Shown here one piece after another: positions 7,554 to 14,433 of a stretch of 64,000 nt of DNA. The DNA comes from Gilliamella sp. ESL0443 (GTDB lineage: Bacteria; Pseudomonadota; Gammaproteobacteria; Enterobacterales; Orbaceae), in contig NZ_CP048263.1 in the NCBI RefSeq assembly GCF_019469165.1, positions 310,001-374,000 on the forward strand, read 5' to 3'. Position 1 is the stretch's first letter. Each line of letters begins with the position of its first letter. Position numbers and translations under genes: made by a program. The notes beneath the pieces are model-generated. The model was not told where the DNA came from, searched no databases, and saw only the letters and a list, made by a program, of their open reading frames with translations.

Positions 7554-8942
7554 TCAATAGACATTATGTGTTCTTTGAGCTAGTTCTTTGATGATATCAG
7601 GATAAATTTTTTCTAAGGTATAAAACCGTAATAATATAATGGTGATTGCGCTTAATACTAAGGGTGCATAAATAAATAATACTTGTAAAGTAGTTAATAC
7701 ACTTTCAGGTTGATTAGCAATATCTGTCGCAATATATCCTGCCATTCCTAATATCCAACCAATTCCTCCGGAAGCAATACCACTGCCTAATATGGCGCTA
7801 AAGCTTCCTCCACTATAGACTAGGCCATCATTTCTAATGCCAAATTTCCATTCGCCATAATCGATGGTATTGGCTAGCATAGAATATGCATTTCCCATAA
7901 TAGGTGCAAAACCTGCTCCTCGTAAGATAGTTCCAATTATTGCAATATAGGTATCATGAGGTGCAATTGCCATGATAATACTACCTAATATAATGGTTGC
8001 CATACCAACAATTATAAATGTTAAACGGCTCATTATTTTTAAAATATAAGCTGAGCACATTAATACTACAACTAACGGTAGTGCAAAAGCCATATTGATT
8101 AAACCGATAAGTTGGCTATCGGCCAAAAGATATTTTGCGTAGTAAACACCCACACCATTGATTAGTCCTAAAATACTAAAACTTACTAACATGGTGAAGA
8201 ACATTGTGACCCAATACTTATTTGCTAAAAGAGTTTTTAATGAAACACCAAGTGATGGCGCATTGTACTTAAATTGGTTAATTGGTTTAATCCGCTCTTT
8301 AGTATTAAAAAAAGTATAGAAAAAGGTAAAAATTAAAATTGCGGCATAAATTATCATGGTAAACTGCCAACCGCGTTCACCTCCACCAAAAAATTCGACT
8401 AAAGGTAGTGTAATATACGGAATGATTAACATGCTTGCAAAATAGCAAAGCATACGATAAGTATTTAATCGACTGCGTTGGTAAGAGTTTTGGGTCATTA
8501 ATGCTGCTAGCGTGCCATAAGGGATATTGCTTGAAGTGTAAATAATCCAATGTATATTGAGCGTAATGGCAGCAAAAATTAATAATGCAAATTCACTCCA
8601 ATTTTCTGGTGCACTAAATACCATTATCAAAGATAAACCAAATGGAATTGTCGACCATAAAATCCATGCTCTAGCTTTGCCATGTTTGCTTTTTGTTCTA
8701 TCAACAATAAAACCCATAACGACATTAATCACAGCATCAAAAACACGTGAAAATAGTAGTACAGCTCCTAGTAAAGTAGCTGAAACTCCCACAATATCGG
8801 TATAATAGTAAAGCGCAAAGGTTCCAACGGTAACACCCGAAAAGCCTGTTGCAAAATCACCTAGTCCATAAGCGAGTTTTTCTTTAAATGAGATGTCATG
8901 GTCAGCCATATGACCATTGTTATCAATTACTGTTGTATTCAT
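7554..8942 (-). CDS. GPH-family sugar:cation symporter
   Basis: 462-residue inner-membrane transporter of the glycoside-pentoside-hexuronide (MelB-like) family with about 12 membrane segments. The N-terminal YGLGDFATGFSGVTVGTFAL, and FDAVINVVMGFIVDRTKSKHGKAR in the first cytoplasmic loop, match the family signature in which an Asp near DRTxxxxGR helps bind the cation. GGAGAT precedes the ATG. It lies 144 bases after a GH32 glycosidase gene on the same strand, with a stem-loop between them. A LacI-type regulator diverges upstream. The set therefore looks like one uptake-and-cleavage locus for a short-chain, probably fructose-containing, glycoside; the substrate is inferred only from the GH32 partner. 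Confidence 0.85.
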   Translation of the reverse strand: MNTTVIDNNGHMADHDISFKEKLAYGLGDFATGFSGVTVGTFALYYYTDIVGVSATLLGAVLLFSRVFDAVINVVMGFIVDRTKSKHGKARAWILWSTIPFGLSLIMVFSAPENWSEFALLIFAAITLNIHWIIYTSSNIPYGTLAALMTQNSYQRSRLNTYRMLCYFASMLIIPYITLPLVEFFGGGERGWQFTMIIYAAILIFTFFYTFFNTKERIKPINQFKYNAPSLGVSLKTLLANKYWVTMFFTMLVSFSILGLINGVGVYYAKYLLADSQLIGLINMAFALPLVVVLMCSAYILKIMSRLTFIIVGMATIILGSIIMAIAPHDTYIAIIGTILRGAGFAPIMGNAYSMLANTIDYGEWKFGIRNDGLVYSGGSFSAILGSGIASGGIGWILGMAGYIATDIANQPESVLTTLQVLFIYAPLVLSAITIILLRFYTLEKIYPDIIKELAQRTHNVY

Positions 8943-9003
8943 TATGATATCTCCAATGAATTTTCCATATTTAAATTACTGAAGATAATCGCCTATCTAA
9001 ATT

Positions 9004-9037
9004 AAGGCTTTGATCATAAATAGTTGATGAAAGCCTT
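9004..9037 (-). other. Intercistronic stem-loop between GH32 and GPH genes
   Basis: Arms AAGGCTTT (9004-9011) and AAAGCCTT (9030-9037) with an 18-base loop. No U-tract follows, so it is more likely an mRNA processing or stability element, or a partial attenuator, than a terminator. Confidence 0.4.
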
Positions 9038-9086
9038 GATCATGATGATCATCTAACCTGATAGCTAAGTGACCTGATAGGCACGA

Positions 9087-10490
9087 TTACCATTTTTCTG
9101 GAAAACATCCTTCATTTGAAAAAGAATTATTTTTACAGCTTAAAGTTCCATCACTGACGGCGATTGCCAAGCTATTTCCTAATTGATCATAACCACGAAC
9201 ATTTAGCGCAGTACCATCTATGTATAAAGTAAATAGCGTATCATCAGCGATAATCTGTAACTCATATTCACGATCCGCTTCAAGATGAATAGGGCGCTCT
9301 AAACCTTTATTCATCACGCGATACCAAGGATAACAAGGGGTTTTATCGAAAGTTAATCGGTTATCAACAAGCGAAAAAATAAAATCATATGATTCGCCAG
9401 TATGTTTATCTTTCATCAAACGGATGGAAAAATCTCGAGTACCTTTACTGAATTTAACTGTCGTTGAAAAACGGAATGTTTTGCCTGTATTTTCAATTAA
9501 TAATTGTTCTTGACGTGCGTAAGGAGAATTAATTGAAAAATCATCAATTTTTTGGGGATGAATAAAAGCATTCCATAAACTATCCACTACTTTTACACCA
9601 AGTGTATGATCAGCTTTTTGATAAACTTCATGAGGTACAAAAGTTCCTGCCCATTGGAAATTTTTTAAATCATCATTATCTTCTTTAGTTGGTACCCAAC
9701 CAAAAAGAATACGACGTTTACCGTCAAAGGCGGTTCTTGCTGCATAGTAAGCTCGCCCATCAAAAGCATCGTCGTCAGGGGTGATCCATGGACCTTCTAA
9801 AGATTGGCTCATGACGTAGCGAGTTTTACTTTGATCGCTATATTCGGTATAAATCAAATACCACCAATTTCCAATTTTGAATAAGTCAGGCATTTCAATC
9901 ATGGTATATTTACCCGCTACCCAAAAATCACCTTGGAATTGCCAATTTTTTAAATCTTTTGATGTAAAAGCAACAACTCGACCCGATTGTTCTGTTTTCG
10001 GTCCTTTTAATCTTGCGCCTAGAATCAATAAATATTCTTGCTTTTCATCATTCCAAATTACCCAGGGATCTCGCCAATCACTAATGTCATAACCAGGTTG
10101 TGGTGTTAGTGTTATAAGTTGCGAGGATTTATGCCATGTTTTAAAATCGTCGCTCCAAGCATGTAATAATACTTGTGATGTTTTTCCCTCTTTCTCCCAA
10201 TTGCGGTTGTAACCTGTATAAAAAGCATGTCCTTTACCTTCTGCTTCGAAGACACATCCAGCATAGATAAATTGATCGACATCTTGTTCACCACCTTTTT
10301 TAATAGAATCTCCCAAATTTTGGTAATTAACAAAATCAGTCGTAGTGGCAAGTGACCATCCAAACGGTTCACCAAAAGGGCAAGGGTTGCGATTGTCGCG
10401 TTGATCATAAAGATAAAAAACCCCGTTTTTTCCAAATGGCATAATATCGCCAACCCAGTAGCCTTTTGGTTGATAATGTAATTTTTGCAT
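9087..10490 (-). CDS. GH32-family glycosidase (beta-fructosidase type)
   Basis: 467 residues, five-bladed beta-propeller family. The three GH32 catalytic motifs can be placed: GYWVGDIMPF with candidate nucleophile D15 (in the position of WMNDPNG), DWRDPWV with the transition-state stabiliser at R140-D141-P142, and IEMPDLF with candidate acid/base E199 (position of ECPD). YYAARTAFDGKRRILFGWV is also typical. Both the first and third motifs are divergent (no NDPN, Met for Cys), so the substrate may not be plain sucrose. No signal peptide: it acts in the cytoplasm on imported sugar. AAGGAG lies six bases before the ATG. A C-terminal beta-sandwich probably covers about residues 325-467. It is first gene of a unit with the GPH symporter. 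Confidence 0.82.
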   Translation of the reverse strand: MQKLHYQPKGYWVGDIMPFGKNGVFYLYDQRDNRNPCPFGEPFGWSLATTTDFVNYQNLGDSIKKGGEQDVDQFIYAGCVFEAEGKGHAFYTGYNRNWEKEGKTSQVLLHAWSDDFKTWHKSSQLITLTPQPGYDISDWRDPWVIWNDEKQEYLLILGARLKGPKTEQSGRVVAFTSKDLKNWQFQGDFWVAGKYTMIEMPDLFKIGNWWYLIYTEYSDQSKTRYVMSQSLEGPWITPDDDAFDGRAYYAARTAFDGKRRILFGWVPTKEDNDDLKNFQWAGTFVPHEVYQKADHTLGVKVVDSLWNAFIHPQKIDDFSINSPYARQEQLLIENTGKTFRFSTTVKFSKGTRDFSIRLMKDKHTGESYDFIFSLVDNRLTFDKTPCYPWYRVMNKGLERPIHLEADREYELQIIADDTLFTLYIDGTALNVRGYDQLGNSLAIAVSDGTLSCKNNSFSNEGCFPEKW

Positions 10491-10519
10491 TTTTTACTCC
10501 TTTTATTTATATGTGAATA

Positions 10520-10539
10520 AATGACATTTCTTTGTCATT
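10520..10539. promoter_or_regulatory. Inverted repeat in the GH32 leader
   Basis: AATGACA (10520-10526) and TGTCATT (10533-10539) around a 6-base centre, extended outward by GTGAAT and TTCAC. It may be a repressor site or an mRNA hairpin about 30 bases before the GH32 start. Confidence 0.35.
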
Positions 10540-10567
10540 CACTTTTGAAATAATTTATTTCATTTCA

Positions 10568-10596
10568 TGTCAACCGCGTTCATGTGTCAACCGCGT
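10568..10596. promoter_or_regulatory. Tandem 12-bp repeat, candidate LacI-type operator
   Basis: TGTCAACCGCGT occurs twice, at 10568-10579 and 10585-10596, a 17-base period. On the minus strand each copy contains TTGACA, so a -35 element for the GH32 gene is embedded in the repeat. A GC-rich repeat in this AT-rich DNA between a LacI gene and its presumed target suggests an operator, although the copies are direct rather than palindromic. Confidence 0.5.
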
Positions 10597-10617
10597 CCAC
10601 AATTAGAATGCTAAATT

Positions 10618-10633
10618 TGTGAGGGATATCACT
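10618..10633. promoter_or_regulatory. Putative CRP site 1
   Basis: TGTGA-GGGATA-TCACT, nine of ten core positions of TGTGAnnnnnnTCACA, in the divergent control region between the GH32 and LacI genes. Confidence 0.65.
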
Positions 10634-10649
10634 TATTCCGAAGTGATTT

Positions 10650-10665
10650 TGTGATGAATATCACT
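10650..10665. promoter_or_regulatory. Putative CRP site 2
   Basis: TGTGA-TGAATA-TCACT, nine of ten core positions. It lies exactly 32 bases from site 1, about three helical turns, so two CRP dimers would sit on the same DNA face. Confidence 0.65.
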
Positions 10666-10703
10666 AAAAAATTTGATCTTAAAATTACAAATCAACTGAA
10701 TGA

Positions 10704-10731
10704 TTTACGTCATTATAAAAAGCATTATAAT
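10704..10731 (+). promoter_or_regulatory. Putative promoter of the LacI-family gene
   Basis: TTTACG (10704-10709), 16-base spacer, perfect TATAAT (10726-10731), about 38 bases before the chosen ATG. Confidence 0.5.
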
Positions 10732-10769
10732 TATCTCGTTATAATATTAATGATAGTTAAAGGATGATT

Positions 10770-11756
10770 ATGAAATTAAGCAGAGATGATGTTGCTAAAC
10801 TAGCGGGTGTTTCCGCTACTACTGTTTCACGGGTATTAAATAATCGTGGATATATTAGTGCAACAACTCGTCAACGTGTGCAAGAAGCAATGGAAACGTT
10901 AGGATACTATCCTAATGAATTAGCACGTTCATTATCAAATAATAAAAGTAATTTAATAGGCTTGATTTTTCCAAGTTTAACTAATCCATTCCAAATGGAA
11001 TTAATCAGTTATTTAGAAAGAATATTATCTCGCCAAGGTTATAAAATATTAATTTGCAACAGTCATCATAATCAAGAAGAGGAAAAAAATTTTTTATCGA
11101 TGCTAAGGCGTCATCAGGTTGAAGGAGTCATAGTTAACTCTATGAATGAAAATTTAGCTGATTACTTAATACCCGATCTGAATATCGTCTCAATAGATCG
11201 AAAAATAAATGAAAAAATACCTGTTATTTCATGTGACAACTATGCTGGAGGACTTCTAGCTAGCCAACATTTAATAAAAAATGGTTGTAAGAAAATTCTT
11301 TATATTGGTTCGATTACAAATGATAAACAAGTTGATATGGATGCTAATAAACGGTATCAAGCTTACAAAGATAGCATTCAAGTTGCAGGTCTTAAGTCAA
11401 TTACACTTGATATGGATTTTTCAATTAGTTATGAAGAAAAATATCAGTTAATTAAAAAACGGTTACAGTCCCAAACTATTGATGGAGTATTAGCTGATGA
11501 TTCATCAGCGATTGCAACAATTAATGCTGCGCGAGATTGTGGATTATCTTTACCTTCGCAATTACAAGTAGTTGGATTTGATGGTGCTGAATTAACTCTA
11601 CAACATATGCCGTTTTTAACTACAATCCGTCAACCAATTCTACAAATTGCCCAAAATGCAGTATCGATACTGTTAGCAATGATTAATGGTGAACCCTATC
11701 AAAGCATAACTAATTTACCAATTAGCTTGTATCAAGGTTATGATAATTCATTTTAA
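10770..11756 (+). CDS. LacI-family transcriptional regulator
   Basis: 328 residues from ATG 10770. An in-frame ATG at 10764 overlaps the Shine-Dalgarno AAAGGA, so 10770 is preferred. Residues 1-55 are the LacI helix-turn-helix plus hinge (SRDDVAKLAGVSATTVSRVL, then YYPNELARSLSNNKSNLIG). The rest is a periplasmic-binding-protein fold with FPSLTNPFQMELISYLE and the effector-region VVGFDGAEL. The gene diverges from the GH32-GPH unit. It most likely represses that unit until a sugar binds; the tandem repeat at 10568-10596 is the best operator candidate. The true inducer is unknown. Confidence 0.88.
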   Translation: MKLSRDDVAKLAGVSATTVSRVLNNRGYISATTRQRVQEAMETLGYYPNELARSLSNNKSNLIGLIFPSLTNPFQMELISYLERILSRQGYKILICNSHHNQEEEKNFLSMLRRHQVEGVIVNSMNENLADYLIPDLNIVSIDRKINEKIPVISCDNYAGGLLASQHLIKNGCKKILYIGSITNDKQVDMDANKRYQAYKDSIQVAGLKSITLDMDFSISYEEKYQLIKKRLQSQTIDGVLADDSSAIATINAARDCGLSLPSQLQVVGFDGAELTLQHMPFLTTIRQPILQIAQNAVSILLAMINGEPYQSITNLPISLYQGYDNSF

Positions 11757-11912
11757 GTGATTTTATATATAAAAAAATCAACAAATAAATATTTATAAAT
11801 CAATTGCATACAATAATTTATATAAAAACTTTAAATTTTTTTGAAATTATTTGGAACTTTTTATGATTTAGTCTGTCTATATATTCAGATTACGTTAATT
11901 CATTTTTTGCCT

Positions 11913-11943
11913 TCCACTCAATTTTTGAGTGGATTTTTTTTAT
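11913..11943 (+). terminator. Rho-independent terminator
   Basis: TCCACTCA (11913-11920), 5-base loop, TGAGTGGA (11926-11933), then a run of Ts. It is about 155 bases after the LacI stop, far for a simple 3' end, and may instead end a short independent transcript. Confidence 0.7.
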
Positions 11944-12200
11944 CTACTGCTTTTACAAATTCAATTGCACGCTTTTCTAATATTCAAATAATCTGCATAA
12001 ATAATTGATGTATGGAAACATATTGAAAAAAGATTAGCAGCAAGTTAATCTAGCCGATCTTAAATTTCTATTAAAATAGTGATATTTTTATCATGATCAA
12101 GCCTTTTTCCTATATTTTTATTTTTTGTATGTCCAATCTGACAACCAAATGATAGGGAAATGATTAACATATAAATAGTAGATGGAGAGTAAGAACTTAA

Positions 12201-13097
12201 ATGTTATTTTCATTGAGGACAAGAGGGCATCTGATTGCTTTGATGACAGTGTTTCTCTGGGGAACTACTTTCATTGCCACTAAAGTATTGTTAATCGATT
12301 TTAAACCTATTGAAATCTTATTTTACCGGTTTGGGTTGGGTTATTTAACGCTTTGGATTTTAGCGCCACGGATCTTTGCTTGGCAAGGTTTAAAACAAGA
12401 GTTGATGTTTTTGTGTGCCGGGTTTTGTGGTGTAACCTGCTATTTTTTATGTGAGAATATTGCCTTAACTTATACCACTGCCTCAAATGTAGGTGTGATT
12501 ACCACATTAGCACCTGTGTTTACCGCACTTTTATCAATCTTCTTTTTAAAAACTGAACGGCCAGCTAAGCGATTTTATATCGGGTGTTTGTTTGCAATCT
12601 TCGGCGTTGGATTAATAAGTTTGAATGGTAAATTTGTACTGTCACTTAATCCATTGGGTGATCTGCTTGCGGTAGGTGCCTGCTTGTTTTGGGCATGTTA
12701 TTCAATTTTGACTAAAAAATGCAGTCATTATGGATACAATACGATTTTATTAACACGACGCTTCTTTTTTTATGGTTTAGTGATGATGTTGCCAGCGTTG
12801 TATCTGTTTGATTTCAAATGGGGACTGGATCGCTTCACGCACACGGCTAATCTTTTTAATATTCTATTCTTAGGCGTAGGGGCTTCGGCTATCTGTTTTG
12901 CTTCCTGGAATTATGCGGTGAAATTAGTTGGTGCAGTAAAAATTAGTATTTATTTGTATTTAGTTCCAATTTTAACCATTATTGCTGCAGTCGTTATTTT
13001 AAATGAGCCTTTTACTTGGATCGCGGCTATCGGTACGTTATCAACCCTCATTGGGGTATTGTTATCAGAAGGAAAAATCAGAATCAGCAAGCATTGA
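12201..13097 (+). CDS. EamA-family (DMT superfamily) transporter
   Basis: 298 residues with ten predicted membrane helices in two EamA repeats. Repeat one covers about residues 10-140 (FLWGTTFIATKVLL, TTASNVGVITTLAPVFTALLS). Repeat two covers about 150-290 (LLAVGACLFWACYSILTKK, VVILNEPFTWIAAIGTLSTLIGV). The family exports or imports metabolites such as amino acids or nucleosides; the substrate cannot be told from sequence. It stands alone, with AT-rich DNA upstream and a strong bidirectional hairpin downstream. The Shine-Dalgarno GGAGAG lies rather far from the ATG at 12201, so the start is only fairly certain. Confidence 0.85.
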   Translation: MLFSLRTRGHLIALMTVFLWGTTFIATKVLLIDFKPIEILFYRFGLGYLTLWILAPRIFAWQGLKQELMFLCAGFCGVTCYFLCENIALTYTTASNVGVITTLAPVFTALLSIFFLKTERPAKRFYIGCLFAIFGVGLISLNGKFVLSLNPLGDLLAVGACLFWACYSILTKKCSHYGYNTILLTRRFFFYGLVMMLPALYLFDFKWGLDRFTHTANLFNILFLGVGASAICFASWNYAVKLVGAVKISIYLYLVPILTIIAAVVILNEPFTWIAAIGTLSTLIGVLLSEGKIRISKH

Positions 13098-13120
13098 TCT
13101 TATAAATCAGGTGAATCACT

Positions 13121-13145
13121 AAAAGGGGCTATTGCCCCTTTTTTG
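13121..13145. terminator. Bidirectional terminator between eamA-type gene and acvB
   Basis: AAAAGGGGC (13121-13129), loop TATT, GCCCCTTTT (13134-13142), with a T-run on the plus side and a matching A-run that gives a U-tract on the minus side. It serves both convergent genes. Confidence 0.88.
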
Positions 13146-13151
13146 CTTATT

Positions 13152-14432
13152 TTAAGGTGTTATGCGTTTATCGATCGCTTCCATAATGATTTGACCGAGA
13201 TGCGTATAGTTTTCATCAAAATGGTGACCACCAGGTAATTTATAAGCCTCTCCTTTCATCTCTGGTTGTAGACAACCGGTATCTTCTTTTTCTTCTTCGC
13301 CATAGATGCAAAATAATTTATTTGCTGGAATCTGATTTACTTCCGGCGCGGTTTTCATTTCATCGCCAGATTGACCAAGCCAGCCACTGACTTCTATTTC
13401 GAAATTAGCGTCTTTTGAAAAGGCAATCATAATTAAAGCTTGTACACTTTCTTGATCGTCTTTGGATAATCGATTGTATAGTGCAGGTAAGATATCACCA
13501 CCAAATGAATAGCCAGCTAAAATAAATTTATTAACGCCCCATTTATCCCGATATTCTTGCATTAAATGAGTAAGATCTTTAGCACTACGTTCAACGGAAC
13601 GATGTTGCCAAAATAGTTTTAGTGCATCGACACCAACGACAGAATAACCATGAGAAGCCATATACTCTGCCGAAACCTTGTCTAAATCTCGCCAACCGCC
13701 ATCACCTGAATAATAAAAAGTAACACTATTGGGATGCGATTGTTTACCTTTAGCGGGTAATTCTATTACTGGTAATGGTTCATGCTCACCAAATAAAATA
13801 GATGGTAAATGTAAACTTAATAGTTCAATTGGTGATGCTTGATATTCGCCAATTTTGGTGGTTACTTTAATCTGCTTTTGTTGTCGAGGAAAAATGGCAA
13901 CTTGTTCATCTGGTGGATTATTCCAAATTACTTGCCATTCTCCATGGTTTGCCTGAGCGGGTAAAGGTGCATCACAATCTTTATGATCTAATGTAAATTC
14001 AATCGATAAAGCTTTGGCATCATCATTTTGTTGGGTTAACCACCGATAAGCAAAGGCGGCACCTTCTTGCATACCAGCAACAACAAATTTATCTTCATTT
14101 AAGACTTTCTGTGCTTCCTCAAAACGAGTTTGCTGTTTTTCACAACTTCCTTGCGGTTCTAATTCAAACTGTACTAATTTAGCACCTGTTGATTCAGATA
14201 AACTTAATAATTGATCAGCCGTAAAATGATTATCTTTAGTGGCAACAATTATAGCAGCAGCCTCAGCTGATTGTTTTGGGGTAGCCGATAAGATAGAAAA
14301 GTTTTGATTAATGGCTATGGTATTTACAGAAGCGGTTCGTTGGTTTTTATAAAAATACCAACCTACGACTATGCAAACTGCAATGAATACTAAAATCATA
14401 AAGAATAAAATATAACGTATGATATTTTTCAT
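13152..14432 (-). CDS. acvB: AcvB/VirJ-family serine hydrolase (lysyl-PG hydrolase type)
   Basis: 426 residues. A signal anchor (about residues 6-27, YILFFMILVFIAVCIVVGW) places it in the periplasm. The C-terminal VirJ domain, an alpha/beta hydrolase, has YYSGDGGWRDLDK, the nucleophile elbow GYSFGGD with S309, and a late histidine in GGHHFDENY (403-404). Related AcvB/AtvA proteins hydrolyse lysyl-phosphatidylglycerol and are encoded with its synthase LpiA. Here the start lies one base after the stop of an mprF-type synthase, so the operon supports the same job: trimming aminoacylated lipid on the outer face of the inner membrane. The residues 40-200 domain is the usual N-terminal half of AcvB. 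Function is inferred from family and context. Confidence 0.85.
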   Translation of the reverse strand: MKNIIRYILFFMILVFIAVCIVVGWYFYKNQRTASVNTIAINQNFSILSATPKQSAEAAAIIVATKDNHFTADQLLSLSESTGAKLVQFELEPQGSCEKQQTRFEEAQKVLNEDKFVVAGMQEGAAFAYRWLTQQNDDAKALSIEFTLDHKDCDAPLPAQANHGEWQVIWNNPPDEQVAIFPRQQKQIKVTTKIGEYQASPIELLSLHLPSILFGEHEPLPVIELPAKGKQSHPNSVTFYYSGDGGWRDLDKVSAEYMASHGYSVVGVDALKLFWQHRSVERSAKDLTHLMQEYRDKWGVNKFILAGYSFGGDILPALYNRLSKDDQESVQALIMIAFSKDANFEIEVSGWLGQSGDEMKTAPEVNQIPANKLFCIYGEEEKEDTGCLQPEMKGEAYKLPGGHHFDENYTHLGQIIMEAIDKRITP

Positions 14433-14433
14433 C

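Noticed and set aside
8557-8805. 82-codon plus frame
   Set aside because: Antisense shadow inside the GPH symporter.
10112-10453. 113-codon minus frame overlapping the GH32 gene
   Set aside because: Out-of-frame shadow; the GH32 frame has the motifs and the AAGGAG.
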